The translations under genes were made by a program, and so were the position numbers. The notes under the pieces were generated by a model, which was not told the DNA's origin, did not search any database, and was given only the letters and a program-made list of their open reading frames with translations. A stretch of DNA of 64,000 nucleotides, taken from NCBI RefSeq assembly GCF_014472395.1, contig NZ_JACSZW010000004.1, positions 248,001 to 312,000 on the forward strand, given 5' to 3'. This document shows positions 7,065-16,391 of the stretch, piece after piece. Positions within the stretch are counted from its first letter, which is position 1, and each line of letters begins with the position of its first letter. Source of the stretch: Pedobacter sp. N36a (GTDB lineage: Bacteria; Bacteroidota; Bacteroidia; Sphingobacteriales; Sphingobacteriaceae).

Positions 7065-8144
7065 ATGAGCAATAAGATTAAAATTGGAATCAGCATAGGA
7101 GATCTGAACGGCATAGGTCTGGAGGTCATCCTGAAGACTTTAGCCGAGAGCGCGATCCTGGATTACTGTACCCCTATCGTTTATGGACATACCAAGGTTG
7201 CTTCCTACCATCGCAAAGCTTTAGGGCTGAGTGATTTCAACTTCAATGTGATTACAGAGGCTGCATTGGCTAATCCTAAGAAGGCGAATATGATCAATTG
7301 CTGGGAGGAAGATGTGAAAATCGACCTGGGTGTAGCCAATGAAATTGGTGGTAAATATGCCTTACTTTCTTTAGAGAAAGCGACAGAAGACCTGATCAAA
7401 GGGGAAATTGATGCCTTGGTAACCGCCCCGATCAACAAACATAATATACAATCAGATACCTTTAAATTCCCGGGACATACCGAATATTTGATGGAACGCA
7501 GTGGAAGTAGCGACGTATTGATGCTTTTGGTGAGTGAAGACATTAAGGTAGGTGTGGTGACCGGTCACATTCCCATCACAGCAGTTCCAAAAAGTATCAC
7601 AATTGAAAAGATTGTGAAGAAACTGACCATGATGAATGAGACTTTAAAGAAAGATTTCTGGATTGAAAAACCGAAAATTGCGGTGCTGGGATTAAATCCT
7701 CATGCTGGCGACAACGGTTTATTGGGTACTGAAGAGGCAGACATAATCATGCCGGCGATCCAGCAGGCATTTGATAAAGGGGTGATTTGTTTTGGTCCAT
7801 ACCCGGCAGATGGCTTTTTTGGAAAAGGGAGTTACAAGCAATTTGATGCCGTGTTAGCGATGTATCATGACCAGGGTTTGATCCCTTTTAAAACCATCGC
7901 TTTTGGCACTGGGGTGAACTATTCTGCAGGCCTGAAAATCGTGCGTACCTCACCCGATCATGGCACAGGATACGACATTGCAGGAAAGAACCTGGCAGAT
8001 CCGAGTTCATTTATAGAAGCCTTATTTGCAGCAACTCACATCCTGAGAAACAGAAGAGAGCAGGAAGAATTATTGAAAAACCAGCTGAGAAGTGGTGGAA
8101 AAATTATAGAAACTGCATCGGATATAAAAGACGACGCAAATTAG
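7065..8144 (+). CDS. pdxA: 4-hydroxythreonine-4-phosphate dehydrogenase PdxA
   Basis: NAD-dependent, metal-requiring step of DXP-dependent vitamin B6 synthesis, converting 4-phosphohydroxy-L-threonine to a product used by PdxJ. Visible motifs: GDLNGIGLEV at the N-terminus, FPGHTEYL (metal His), NPHAGDNG, and YHDQGLIPFK...TSPDHGTGYDIAG at the C-terminal active site. The 359-aa length is normal. The DXP it depends on would be made by Dxs, also in this window (55597). Divergent from ksgA with about 215 bp between. Confidence 0.95.
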   Translation: MSNKIKIGISIGDLNGIGLEVILKTLAESAILDYCTPIVYGHTKVASYHRKALGLSDFNFNVITEAALANPKKANMINCWEEDVKIDLGVANEIGGKYALLSLEKATEDLIKGEIDALVTAPINKHNIQSDTFKFPGHTEYLMERSGSSDVLMLLVSEDIKVGVVTGHIPITAVPKSITIEKIVKKLTMMNETLKKDFWIEKPKIAVLGLNPHAGDNGLLGTEEADIIMPAIQQAFDKGVICFGPYPADGFFGKGSYKQFDAVLAMYHDQGLIPFKTIAFGTGVNYSAGLKIVRTSPDHGTGYDIAGKNLADPSSFIEALFAATHILRNRREQEELLKNQLRSGGKIIETASDIKDDAN

Positions 8145-8179
8145 AATGAAAAAACATTTTAATTCTATAAAATAATCCC

Positions 8180-8187
8180 TACATTTG
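8180..8187 (+). promoter_or_regulatory. Candidate -7 element of the yceD-rpmF-plsX-fabH operon
   Basis: TACATTTG, an exact TAnnTTTG match. A TTTT at 8157-8160, 19 nt upstream, could be a weak -33 element. It sits 36 bp after the pdxA stop and would start a transcript at about 8192. Confidence 0.6.
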
Positions 8188-8208
8188 CGGGCTAAAATTT
8201 TGTTACAA

Positions 8209-8748
8209 TTGAAACCATTAAAACAATTTTCAATCCCATTTACCGGCCTTAAAATCGGCAAGCATCAGTTTGAATTTGAGGTTGATAACAGCTTTTTTGA
8301 TGCCTTTGAATACTCTTTAGTAAAAAAAGGAAACTTAAAAGTTGGCATTGAACTGGATAAACAGGAAACAATGTTACTTTTGCAGTTCGACATCAAAGGA
8401 ACGATCGTATTGGATTGCGACAAATGTTTGTCGGAATTTAATGCACCAATAAGTATACAAGAAAGGCAGATTGTGAAATTTGCTGAAGATGAGCTGGAAA
8501 GTGATGATTTAGAAATCATTGTCCTGAATAGAAAAGAGAGTGAGCTCGATGTAGCTCCATCAATTTATGAACTCATCAATGTATCAGTACCCTATATTAA
8601 AGCCTGTGAGCAGGATGGCAGTGGCCAGAAATGCGACCAGGAAATGATTGCGAGACTGGAAAGTTTTTCAATTGATACACAAGAACAACAACAAGAAGAA
8701 AATAACGATGATGACCCGCGTTGGGCAGCATTAAAAAAATTAAAATAA
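8209..8748 (+). CDS. yceD: YceD/DUF177 family protein
   Basis: DUF177 protein found next to rpmF in most bacteria and linked to 23S rRNA accumulation or ribosome assembly. Recognisable segments are VLDCDKCLSEF (paired Cys), the acidic middle, and ELINVSVPYIKACE...KCDQEM. The open frame begins at a TTG (8185) that lies inside the -7 promoter element and so is unlikely to be translated. No ATG exists near the N-terminus; TTG at 8209 (then KPLKQFSIPF, the expected N-terminus) or TTG at 8200 are the realistic starts. About 179 aa with an acidic C-terminal tail. First gene of the fatty-acid operon. Confidence 0.85.
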   Translation: MKPLKQFSIPFTGLKIGKHQFEFEVDNSFFDAFEYSLVKKGNLKVGIELDKQETMLLLQFDIKGTIVLDCDKCLSEFNAPISIQERQIVKFAEDELESDDLEIIVLNRKESELDVAPSIYELINVSVPYIKACEQDGSGQKCDQEMIARLESFSIDTQEQQQEENNDDDPRWAALKKLK

Positions 8749-8766
8749 TAATTAAACAAATCAGCA

Positions 8767-8958
8767 ATGGCACATCCAAAACGCAAGATTTCTAAGAGTA
8801 GAAGAGATAAAAGAAGAACTCACTATAAAGCGGTAGCTCCTTCTTTGGCTACTTGTCAAACCACTGGTGCAATTCACGTACCTCACCATGCATACAACGT
8901 TGATGGTAACCTATACTACAACGGTAAATTGGTTATTGAAAACACTTCAATAGGTTAA
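8767..8958 (+). CDS. rpmF: Ribosomal protein bL32 (zinc-free form)
   Basis: 63-aa large-subunit protein starting [20 protein letters not shown], with the conserved KAVAPSLA segment. The zinc-ribbon form carries two CxxC pairs after this point; here only one Cys (C38-region, ATCQTTG) remains and HH replaces the second pair, so it is the C-minus, zinc-independent type. It lies between yceD and plsX in the classic rpmF-plsX-fabH order. Confidence 0.95.
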   Translation: MAHPKRKISKSRRDKRRTHYKAVAPSLATCQTTGAIHVPHHAYNVDGNLYYNGKLVIENTSIG

Positions 8959-8972
8959 TTTTCTTGAAAAAT

Positions 8973-9049
8973 AGTTTGTGTTTTAAGTCGCTGAAAGTTT
9001 ACCTTTAGCGACGGAAAACTAAGGCAATTTTGCCTTCTAAACACAAACT
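8973..9049 (+). promoter_or_regulatory. Three-way-junction fold in the rpmF-plsX gap
   Basis: An 11-bp perfect outer stem, AGTTTGTGTTT (8973-8983) with AAACACAAACT (9039-9049), encloses two hairpins. The first pairs GTCGCT-g-AAAG with CTTT-AGCGAC (8987-8997 with 9003-9012). The second pairs AAGGCA with TGCCTT (9021-9026 with 9031-9036). The fold ends 11 nt before the plsX ATG. CAATTTTG (9025-9032), one base off the -7 consensus, lies in the second hairpin, so part of this could simply be a promoter. Confidence 0.5.
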
Positions 9050-9060
9050 GATTTTTTACT

Positions 9061-9999
9061 ATGAAAATAGGTCTCGATATAATGGGCGGAGACTATGCTC
9101 CTAAAGCAAACGTTTTAGGAGCAATAGCTGCCCATCAATTGTTATCTCCCGGGGAGCACATAGTGTTGATCGGAGATACACAGCAGATTAAGCCCCTTCT
9201 CACTGAAAACGGATTCAATCCGGATCACTTTGAATATGTTCATACCGAAGAAGTGATTGGTATGGGCGAACATCCCACTAAGGCTATTGTTCAAAAGCCT
9301 AATTCCAGCATTGCTGTCGGCTTTTCCTTACTTAAAGAAGGTAAAATCGATGCTTTTGCCAGCGCCGGTAACTCTGGTGCAATGCTTGTTGGTGCCGTGT
9401 TTAGTGTTAAAACTATTCCGGGAATCATCAGGCCATGTATCCTTACAATTCTTCCAAAACTCAGTGGAGGCTTAGGTTTAATGCTTGATGTTGGCGCAAA
9501 TGCCGACTGTAAGCCTGATACCTTGCTTCAATTTGGTGCTTTAGGTAGTTTGTATGCCGAGTGCATGTTTGGTACTGAACAGCCTAAGGTTGCGTTATTG
9601 AATATTGGTGAAGAAGACGAAAAAGGCAATATGCTTAGTTTGGCGACTTTCCCTTTAATGAGAGATACCAATCTATTCAAGTTTGTGGGTAATGTAGAAG
9701 GAAGGGACTTATTCAACGATAAGGCTGACGTAATTGTATGCGATGGATTTACAGGAAATGTGATGCTGAAACTGGCAGAGTCATTTTATGTATTGACTCT
9801 AAAAAGAGGTTTAAAGGATGATTTCTTTGACCGCTTTAACTACGAAAACTATGGCGGAAGCCCGGTTCTAGGTGTCAATGCCCCTGTGGTCATAGGTCAT
9901 GGCATTTCAAGTCCGACAGCTGTTAAGAACATGATTCTTCAGTCAAGAGACATGATTACTACTGGCTTGGTAGGTAAAATTCAAGCTGCATTTAAATAA
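9061..9999 (+). CDS. plsX: Phosphate acyltransferase PlsX
   Basis: Converts acyl-ACP to acyl-phosphate at the membrane, feeding PlsY for phospholipid synthesis. Hallmarks: [14 protein letters not shown] at the start, [33 protein letters not shown], and [14 protein letters not shown] near the end. At 312 aa it is normal for the family. It is 102 bp after rpmF, a gap that can fold into a branched structure, and 11 bp before fabH. Confidence 0.96.
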   Translation: MKIGLDIMGGDYAPKANVLGAIAAHQLLSPGEHIVLIGDTQQIKPLLTENGFNPDHFEYVHTEEVIGMGEHPTKAIVQKPNSSIAVGFSLLKEGKIDAFASAGNSGAMLVGAVFSVKTIPGIIRPCILTILPKLSGGLGLMLDVGANADCKPDTLLQFGALGSLYAECMFGTEQPKVALLNIGEEDEKGNMLSLATFPLMRDTNLFKFVGNVEGRDLFNDKADVIVCDGFTGNVMLKLAESFYVLTLKRGLKDDFFDRFNYENYGGSPVLGVNAPVVIGHGISSPTAVKNMILQSRDMITTGLVGKIQAAFK

Positions 10000-10010
10000 G
10001 AACATTGAAA

Positions 10011-11000
10011 ATGAATAAAATTCACGCTGCGATTACGGCTGTTAATGGTTACGTACCGGATTACGTACTAACTAATAAAGAGCTAGAATCCATTGTAGAA
10101 ACTACGGATGAATGGATTTTATCCAGGACTGGTATCAAAGAGCGGAGAATATTGAAAGGTGAAGGTTTAGGCACTTCAGACATGGCAGTTCATGCGGTGA
10201 ATGGTTTGCTTAAAAAACGTGGGATTACTGCGGAAGAGATCGAATTGATCATCTTTTGCACGACCACTCCTGACATGCCTTTCCCTGCTTCGGCCAACAT
10301 CCTTGCTGATAAAATCGGCGCAAAGAATGCCTGGGGATATGATCTGCAGGCAGCTTGTTCAGGATTCATCTTCGGTTTGTCTACTGGGGCTCAGTTCATC
10401 GAATCCGGTAAACATAAAAAAGTATTGGTGGTTGGCGGCGACAAAATGTCTTCTATCATCAATTACCAGGACCGTACCACCTGCATCATCTTCGGTGATG
10501 GCTGCGGTGCAGTTCTTTTAGAGCCAAATGAGGAAGGAATGGGTATCCAGGACTCCATACTGAAAAGTGATGGTGCTGGTCGTCAATTCTTACACCAAAA
10601 AGCTGGCGGCTCTGCCAGACCGGCAAGCCATGAAACTGTGGACAATAATGAGCACGTTGTGCATCAGGAAGGCCAGGCAGTATTCAAATTTGCAGTCACT
10701 AATATGGCAGATGTTGCGGCCGAAATCATGGAACGCAATAACCTGACTTCTGATGATGTGACCTGGTTGGTTCCACATCAAGCCAATAAAAGAATCATCG
10801 ATGCCACGGCATCAAGAATGGGCTTGGGCACAGAAAAGGTAATGATCAACATTCAACGTTACGGAAATACTACTAATGGAACAATTCCACTATGTTTATG
10901 GGAATGGGAAAGCCAATTGAAAAAAGGCGATAACATCATCCTAGCAGCATTTGGAGGTGGTTTCACCTGGGGTTCTGTGTACTTAAAGTGGGCTTATTAA
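10011..11000 (+). CDS. fabH: 3-oxoacyl-ACP synthase III FabH
   Basis: Starts fatty-acid synthesis by condensing an acyl-CoA primer with malonyl-ACP. The catalytic Cys is in LQAACSGF, the His in VPHQANKRI and the Asn in [10 protein letters not shown]. At 329 aa it is the usual size. The ATG at 10011 is chosen over a TTG two codons earlier. Bacteroidota make branched fatty acids, so branched acyl-CoA primers are likely; the fused 2-oxoacid dehydrogenase E1 in this window (18567) could supply such primers, which is inference. Confidence 0.95.
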   Translation: MNKIHAAITAVNGYVPDYVLTNKELESIVETTDEWILSRTGIKERRILKGEGLGTSDMAVHAVNGLLKKRGITAEEIELIIFCTTTPDMPFPASANILADKIGAKNAWGYDLQAACSGFIFGLSTGAQFIESGKHKKVLVVGGDKMSSIINYQDRTTCIIFGDGCGAVLLEPNEEGMGIQDSILKSDGAGRQFLHQKAGGSARPASHETVDNNEHVVHQEGQAVFKFAVTNMADVAAEIMERNNLTSDDVTWLVPHQANKRIIDATASRMGLGTEKVMINIQRYGNTTNGTIPLCLWEWESQLKKGDNIILAAFGGGFTWGSVYLKWAY

Positions 11001-11071
11001 TTTTATAAAATAATTAATCTTAACTTAGATAATTGTTAAGACATACTGTTTTCTCTAAAAAACACCAAAAA

Positions 11072-11548
11072 ATGGATATCAAACAAATTCAGGAACTTAT
11101 TAAATTTGTTTCTCGTTCGGGCGTAAATGAAGTCGCTATTGAGCAGGAAGATTTCAAAATAACAATTAAAACCAATCAGGCTCCTACCTATGTTCAGGCA
11201 ACGGTACCAGCACAGATTGCTCCAGCAGTAGCTCCGGCAGCGGCAGCACCTCAACCAACTACCCCAACAGAAACAAAAGCACCTGTTGCTGTAGAAGATG
11301 ATTCAAAATACATCACGATTAAATCACCAATGATCGGAACTTTCTACCGTTCATCTAGCCCGGATAAACCATCTTTCGTAAATGTAGGTGATGAATTCCC
11401 AGTAGGTAAAGTGATCTGTATTATCGAAGCTATGAAATTGTTCAATGAAATCGAAAGTGAAGTTTCTGGTAGAATCGTGAAGGTTTTAGTAGAGAATGCT
11501 TCTCCAGTAGAATATGACCAACCGTTATTTTTAGTTGAACCTATGTAA
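11072..11548 (+). CDS. accB: Biotin carboxyl carrier protein of acetyl-CoA carboxylase
   Basis: Carries biotin between biotin carboxylase and carboxyltransferase. The N-terminal segment (about 1-35, DIKQIQELIKFVSRSGVNEVAIEQ) is the usual BCCP start, an Ala/Pro/Thr-rich linker spans about 45-80, and the C-terminal biotinyl domain has the biotin lysine in IEAMKLFNEIE. The 158-aa length fits. A TTG start 39 bp upstream is possible but adds unconserved residues. A leader of about 70 nt separates it from fabH; accC follows after 96 bp. Confidence 0.95.
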   Translation: MDIKQIQELIKFVSRSGVNEVAIEQEDFKITIKTNQAPTYVQATVPAQIAPAVAPAAAAPQPTTPTETKAPVAVEDDSKYITIKSPMIGTFYRSSSPDKPSFVNVGDEFPVGKVICIIEAMKLFNEIESEVSGRIVKVLVENASPVEYDQPLFLVEPM

Positions 11549-11644
11549 TTCGTTTTGTTGAAAACTCAATTTTCTGAATTGAAGGATCAACAGCTCATTG
11601 CTTAATATGCCCTGAACTAATTCGGGGGGGAAAAGAAAAAATAT

Positions 11645-12985
11645 ATGTTTAAAAAGATACTAATTGCCAACAGGGGCGAGATCGCTTTGCGTATCATCCG
11701 CACCTGTAAAGAAATGGGCATCAAAACCGTAGCTGTTTACTCTACTGCAGACAGAGAAAGTTTACATGTACGTTTTGCCGATGAAGCTGTTTGTATAGGG
11801 CCGCCACCAAGTAAGGATTCTTACCTGAGCATCCCGAATATCATTTCAGCTGCAGAATTAACAAATGCAGATGCCATTCACCCAGGTTACGGTTTCCTTT
11901 CTGAGAACGCGAAGTTTTCTTCAGTTTGCCGTGATTATGGAATTAAATTTATCGGTGCTACACCGGAGCAGATCAACTCAATGGGTGATAAAGCTTCGGC
12001 AAAAGAAACGATGAAAAAAGCTGGTGTTCCTACTATTCCAGGATCGCAGGGATTGCTTGAAAATTTCAAAGATGGTATTGCGATGGCCAATGAAATGGGC
12101 TACCCGGTTATTCTTAAAGCAACTGCCGGTGGTGGTGGCCGTGGAATGCGTGTAGTTTGGAAAGATGAAGATTTTGAAAATGCATGGGATAGCGCCAGAC
12201 AAGAGTCAGGTGCAGCCTTTGGAAATGATGGTCTTTACTTAGAGAAATATATCGAAGATCCTCGTCACATTGAAATCCAGATCATCGGAGATCAATATGG
12301 TAAGGCCTGTCACTTGTCGGAACGTGATTGTTCAATTCAACGTCGCCATCAAAAGCTGGTTGAAGAAGCCCCATCACCATTCATGACGCCAGAACTTCGT
12401 GAGAAAATGGGTGAAGCAGCTATAAAAGGTGCCATTGCGGTACAATATGAAGGTGCAGGAACCATTGAATTCCTGGTTGACAAACACCGTAATTTCTACT
12501 TCATGGAGATGAATACCCGTATCCAGGTAGAACACCCGGTAACGGAAGAAGTGATCAATTACGATCTGATCAAAGAACAGATTAAAGTAGCGTCTGGTGT
12601 ACCGATTTCAGGAAAAAATTATCTACCAAATATGCACGCGATCGAGTGCAGGATCAATGCTGAAGATCCATTCAATAACTTCAGACCTTGTCCTGGAAAA
12701 ATCACCAACTTCCACTCTCCAGGTGGTCATGGGGTGAGGGTAGATACGCATGTATATGCTGGTTACCAAATTCCTTCCAACTACGATTCAATGATTGCTA
12801 AACTGATTTGTGTGGCTCAAACCCGCGAAGAAGCCATCAGTACCATGGAGCGTGCCCTAAGTGAATTTGTCATTGAAGGTATTAAAACGACGATCCCATT
12901 CCACTTAAAACTAATGAAAGACCCGAACTTCAGAGCTGGTAATTTTACCACTAAGTTCATGGAAACTTTCGAGTTTTCGGAATAA
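11645..12985 (+). CDS. accC: Biotin carboxylase of acetyl-CoA carboxylase
   Basis: ATP-grasp enzyme that carboxylates biotin on AccB. N-terminal domain opens with [19 protein letters not shown]; the ATP-binding loop is [12 protein letters not shown]; the active-site region includes [15 protein letters not shown] and [16 protein letters not shown]. The 446-aa length matches the stand-alone bacterial subunit. It is the last gene of the yceD-accC operon and is followed by a strong hairpin at 13068-13106. Confidence 0.96.
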   Translation: MFKKILIANRGEIALRIIRTCKEMGIKTVAVYSTADRESLHVRFADEAVCIGPPPSKDSYLSIPNIISAAELTNADAIHPGYGFLSENAKFSSVCRDYGIKFIGATPEQINSMGDKASAKETMKKAGVPTIPGSQGLLENFKDGIAMANEMGYPVILKATAGGGGRGMRVVWKDEDFENAWDSARQESGAAFGNDGLYLEKYIEDPRHIEIQIIGDQYGKACHLSERDCSIQRRHQKLVEEAPSPFMTPELREKMGEAAIKGAIAVQYEGAGTIEFLVDKHRNFYFMEMNTRIQVEHPVTEEVINYDLIKEQIKVASGVPISGKNYLPNMHAIECRINAEDPFNNFRPCPGKITNFHSPGGHGVRVDTHVYAGYQIPSNYDSMIAKLICVAQTREEAISTMERALSEFVIEGIKTTIPFHLKLMKDPNFRAGNFTTKFMETFEFSE

Positions 12986-13067
12986 ATAAGTCATAGTAAT
13001 GGCGGGATTTATACTTGTTACAAAGCAAATTCCCGCTAACAAAAACTATTTAGTAGATTTAAAACGT

Positions 13068-13106
13068 AAATACCATTCTAAACAAAATAGAATGGTATTT
13101 TTGTTT
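13068..13106 (+). terminator. Terminator after accC
   Basis: Perfect 13-bp stem, AAATACCATTCTA (13068-13080) with TAGAATGGTATTT (13088-13100), 7-nt loop, then TTTTTGTTTT. A weaker imperfect hairpin (GCGGGA 13002-13007 with TCCCGC 13031-13036) lies upstream without a T-run. The right arm and T-run overlap the -7 element of tatC. Confidence 0.85.
13096..13103 (+). promoter_or_regulatory. Candidate -7 element for tatC, inside the accC terminator
   Basis: TATTTTTG matches TAnnTTTG exactly and ends 17 nt before the tatC ATG, giving a leader of roughly 10-14 nt. It uses the right arm and T-run of the accC terminator. No TTTG is seen at the -33 position. Confidence 0.45.
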
Positions 13107-13120
13107 TACAAATAACGTAC

Positions 13121-14011
13121 ATGAGTGATACTAAGAAAAGGGACCTTATTGGTGCTATAAAAGAAAAAGGAAAAACTTTAGAGGCAGAAATGTCATTCTT
13201 TGACCATATCGACGTCCTCCGCAAACACCTATTACGCGCATTAGCAGTCGTTTTAGTGTTAACAGCCGGAGCTTTTTACTTTACTGACTTCATTTTTAAT
13301 ACCATCATCATGGGGCCTAAAAACCCTAACTTCTGGACTTACAGAATGATGTGTAAACTGGTAGAGCGTTTCCCCTCTATAGGTTCAGATTTTTGTATTA
13401 CAAAAATCGATGCGAAGATCATCAACACGGAAATGGCAGGACAATTTACCCTGCAGCTGAATTCCTGCGTGATGGTCGGGATTATTCTAGGCATCCCCTA
13501 CCTGCTATTTGAAATCTGGCTATTCGTTAAACCCGCTTTGCATGACAATGAAAGAAAGTCTGCCAGTGGATTTGTAGCCTTCGCGTCTTTTCTTTTCTTC
13601 CTGGGGATTATGTTTGGTTATTACCTGATCTGTCCACTATCTATCAACTTCCTGACCAACTTTACTGTGAGTCCGGAGATTGAAAACACTTTTACAATTG
13701 ACTCTTACTTATCTTCAGTGATGACCCTGACCATTGGTTCTGGTGTGATCTTCCAATTGCCGGTGATCATTTACATCCTGTCGAAATTAGGAGTAATGAC
13801 GCCTGCATTCATGCGTTCCAGCAGAAGGTACTCTACCGTTTTAATCCTGATTATTGCAGCTGTAGTTACACCTACCGCAGATCCATATACGATGCTAATT
13901 GTGGCAGCGCCATTGTTCCTGCTATATGAATTGAGTATCCTCATCTCTGCGAACATCGAGCGTAAGAAAAACAAAGAACTTTACGGTGTGTCTACCATTA
14001 GAAAAAACTAA
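13121..14011 (+). CDS. tatC: Sec-independent protein translocase TatC
   Basis: Multi-spanning membrane receptor for twin-arginine signal peptides. The family start MSFFDHIDVLRKHLLRAL is at about residues 25-42, followed by the expected hydrophobic segments and the late PTADPYTMLIVAAPLFLLYELSI stretch. At 296 aa it is longer than the E. coli protein (258), with a longer cytosolic N-terminus and a longer first periplasmic loop (about 60-105). Its TatA partners are encoded 25 kb away (38560-39188). rpiB follows after 21 bp. Confidence 0.95.
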   Translation: MSDTKKRDLIGAIKEKGKTLEAEMSFFDHIDVLRKHLLRALAVVLVLTAGAFYFTDFIFNTIIMGPKNPNFWTYRMMCKLVERFPSIGSDFCITKIDAKIINTEMAGQFTLQLNSCVMVGIILGIPYLLFEIWLFVKPALHDNERKSASGFVAFASFLFFLGIMFGYYLICPLSINFLTNFTVSPEIENTFTIDSYLSSVMTLTIGSGVIFQLPVIIYILSKLGVMTPAFMRSSRRYSTVLILIIAAVVTPTADPYTMLIVAAPLFLLYELSILISANIERKKNKELYGVSTIRKN

Positions 14012-14032
14012 CCAAACTATATATTTTTGAAG

Positions 14033-14473
14033 ATGTCAACAGCCCCAAAAATGAAAATTGCAATCGGCGCCGACCACGCCGGTTTTGAATACAAAGAAAT
14101 GCTAAAGTCTTTTCTTAGCGACTATGAGGTCAAAGATTTCGGGACCCATTCTACACAATCTGTTGACTACCCGGATTTTGCTCACCCTGTAGCATTGGCC
14201 GTGGAAAGTCAGGAATATACTTTTGGAATTCTGGTATGCGGCAGCGCAAATGGTGTCGCCATTACTGCCAATAAACACCAGCATATCCGTGCAGCCATTT
14301 GCTGGCTGAATGAAATTGCATCGCTGGCAAGGATACATAACAATGCCAATGTATTGTGTATTCCAGCACGATTTGTTTCTGAAGAATTGGCAAAAGAAAT
14401 GACCACCACCTTTTTAAATACTGCATTTGAAGGTGGCAGACATGAGAACAGAGTGAACAAAATTTCTTGTTAA
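14033..14473 (+). CDS. rpiB: Ribose 5-phosphate isomerase B
   Basis: Interconverts ribose 5-phosphate and ribulose 5-phosphate. The N-terminal KIAIGADHAGFEYKE, the active-site loop LVCGSANGVAITANK with its catalytic Cys, and the EIASLARIHNNANVLCIPAR segment identify the family; GSANG in place of GTGIG is a variant of the loop. Starts at 14033 (146 aa) or 14051 (140 aa, beginning exactly at the conserved MKIAIG) are both possible. A TATTTTTG at 14022-14029 could be a -7 element and would favour the later start, but cotranscription with tatC is also likely. Confidence 0.92.
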   Translation: MSTAPKMKIAIGADHAGFEYKEMLKSFLSDYEVKDFGTHSTQSVDYPDFAHPVALAVESQEYTFGILVCGSANGVAITANKHQHIRAAICWLNEIASLARIHNNANVLCIPARFVSEELAKEMTTTFLNTAFEGGRHENRVNKISC

Positions 14474-14493
14474 GCACTAAGAAAAAGAACCAG

Positions 14494-16086
14494 ATGAAAA
14501 AACATTTATTGTACGCCAGTTTCGTCCTGACGATGGCTTGCTCTGCCACTGCTCAAAATAAAGATGCGGTGAAGTTTAGTAAAACGATCAGCAAAGACAA
14601 TGCTTATAAACACCTTTCTGTACTGGCATCTGATGCTTATGAAGGCAGAGAGACCGGTACAAAAGGTGGCTGGATGGCCGCTGATTACATTAAGAATTTC
14701 TTCAAAAACCTGGGCTTAAAAGCTCCGGTAAACGGAGATTATTTCCAGCCGATCGACATGGTGAACATTTCACTATCTCAGATCCTAACGGTGAATGGTC
14801 AGCCTGCAGAAGCTTTAAAAGATTTTTATATCGTTCCACAAATAGTTTCTGGAGCAGGCTTTGGCTTCAACACTCCTACTGTTCTTTTTGCTGGTTATGG
14901 CCTGACAAAAGAAGGTTACAATGATTTTGAAGGTGCTGATGCTGCCGGAAAAGTGGTCATGATCTTCAAATCAGGAGAACCAAACGGGACTGCAGGTTCT
15001 GCAAACAGCAGGTCTGTACTGACAGCCAAAGTAAAATACCTGACGGAGAAAAATGCAGCTGCGGTATTGGTGATCGACCCTACTGTGGAGGTGATGCCGG
15101 AAAACCTGAAAAGCTACCTGACTGCACCTAGAATGGTGATGAAAACTAAGGAAGAGATTGAAAAATTGAATGCCCCTCAGGAAACACCGGTGATCTATAT
15201 CGGATCTGGTGTAGCTAATCAAATTCTTGCTGCTGCAAAAACGAACATCACTGATCTAAAAAAGAAGATTGCAGATTCAGGTAAACCTGCTACACAAGAG
15301 ATTAATGTGTCTATTTCTGCTTCTGCAAAGAGAGTGGAGACGAAAGTAAGAGCGGAAAATGTATTGGGCTTCCTGGAAGGTTCTGATCCGAAACTGAAAA
15401 AAGAGGTATTGGTGGTGACTGGTCATTATGACCATATCGGCGTCACTCCAGAAGTGAAAGGCGACGATAAAATCAACAATGGTGCTGATGATGATGGTTC
15501 CGGAACTACTGGTGTATTGATGCTGGCAGAAGCTTTTGCCAATGCAAAAAAAGCGGGTAAAGGTCCGAAGAGAAGCATTTTGTTTATGACGGTTACCGGT
15601 GAAGAAAAAGGACTTTTAGGTTCGGAATGGTACTCTGAACATCCTATCTTTCCTTTAGAAAACACCATCACGAACCTGAATATCGATATGATCGGCAGAG
15701 GTGACAAAGACCATGAAAAGGACAATAACTTTGTCTACATCATCGGTTCTGATATGTTGAGTACGGAGTTAGATCAAATCGGTAAAAAAGCGAACAAAGA
15801 TTATGTAAATATTCAATTGGACGAGCGTTACAACAATAGAACCGATCCAAATCGCTACTATTACCGCTCAGATCATTATAACTTTGCGAAACATGGTATA
15901 CCTGTAATTTTCTATTTCAACGGAGTCCATGAGGATTACCACCAGCCAGGTGATGAAATCAGCAAGATTGATTTCCCAATGTTAGCTAAAAGAGCAAGAT
16001 TGGTTTACTTTACGGCTTGGGAGCTGGCAAATCGTGCTAACCGTCCAAAAGTTGATAAGAACGAAGACGGCACCAGAAAAAACTAA
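14494..16086 (+). CDS. Secreted M28 family zinc peptidase
   Basis: Exported aminopeptidase-type metallopeptidase of about 530 aa. Signal peptide MKKHLLYASFVLTMACSATAQ, probably cut after ATA. A PA-like domain (about 100-240) precedes the M28 catalytic domain, whose two-zinc site is visible in order: GHYDHIG (His), NNGADDDGSG (Asp), TGEEKGLLGS (Glu-Glu), NLNIDMIGRGD (Asp) and the late HYNFAKHGIPVIF (His). It likely trims peptides in the periplasm or outside the cell. It starts 20 bp after rpiB and ends in a terminator. Confidence 0.93.
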   Translation: MKKHLLYASFVLTMACSATAQNKDAVKFSKTISKDNAYKHLSVLASDAYEGRETGTKGGWMAADYIKNFFKNLGLKAPVNGDYFQPIDMVNISLSQILTVNGQPAEALKDFYIVPQIVSGAGFGFNTPTVLFAGYGLTKEGYNDFEGADAAGKVVMIFKSGEPNGTAGSANSRSVLTAKVKYLTEKNAAAVLVIDPTVEVMPENLKSYLTAPRMVMKTKEEIEKLNAPQETPVIYIGSGVANQILAAAKTNITDLKKKIADSGKPATQEINVSISASAKRVETKVRAENVLGFLEGSDPKLKKEVLVVTGHYDHIGVTPEVKGDDKINNGADDDGSGTTGVLMLAEAFANAKKAGKGPKRSILFMTVTGEEKGLLGSEWYSEHPIFPLENTITNLNIDMIGRGDKDHEKDNNFVYIIGSDMLSTELDQIGKKANKDYVNIQLDERYNNRTDPNRYYYRSDHYNFAKHGIPVIFYFNGVHEDYHQPGDEISKIDFPMLAKRARLVYFTAWELANRANRPKVDKNEDGTRKN

Positions 16087-16139
16087 ACAATGGTATATAT
16101 AAGTATCGAGCTTTAAAAGCTCAGTTCTGAATTCAAATG

Positions 16140-16176
16140 ATGCCCCCTAAACATAAGTTTAAGGGGCATTTTTTTT
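16140..16176 (+). terminator. Terminator after the M28 peptidase gene
   Basis: 13-bp stem with one mismatch, ATGCCCCCTAAAC (16140-16152) with GTTTAAGGGGCAT (16157-16169), ATAA loop, and a run of eight T. Confidence 0.85.
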
Positions 16177-16180
16177 GCAC

Positions 16181-16208
16181 AAAAAAACCGCCTTGGTTTA
16201 GAGCGGTT
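16181..16208 (-). terminator. Minus-strand terminator for the GIN-domain gene
   Basis: AACCGC (16186-16191) pairs with GCGGTT (16203-16208). Read on the minus strand it is followed by seven T. It lies about 185 bp beyond the stop of the minus-strand gene. Confidence 0.5.
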
Positions 16209-16391
16209 CTCATTTGCTTACTATGTATTGGGCTATATCATTACCCGGGCTACCGGGGTTTAAAACTGGATACTTCATCCAGCTGGGCTTGTTTATTTGG
16301 AGATCTTAGCATTTCTACTGATCAGTAGCTTTGAATTTTGTACTGTTGATCCTGATCCTTTATTTGACCTGTCAAATTGAGTGATGGCTAA

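Larger units (their letters stand above)
16087..16391. other. Intergenic region between convergent M28 peptidase and GIN-domain genes
   Basis: 305 bp with two terminators, one per strand (listed separately), then about 180 bp in which I see no gene, repeat or promoter. Confidence 0.6.

Noticed and set aside
16137..16328. 63-residue open frame after the M28 peptidase
   Set aside because: It contains the terminator hairpin and has no protein-like features.
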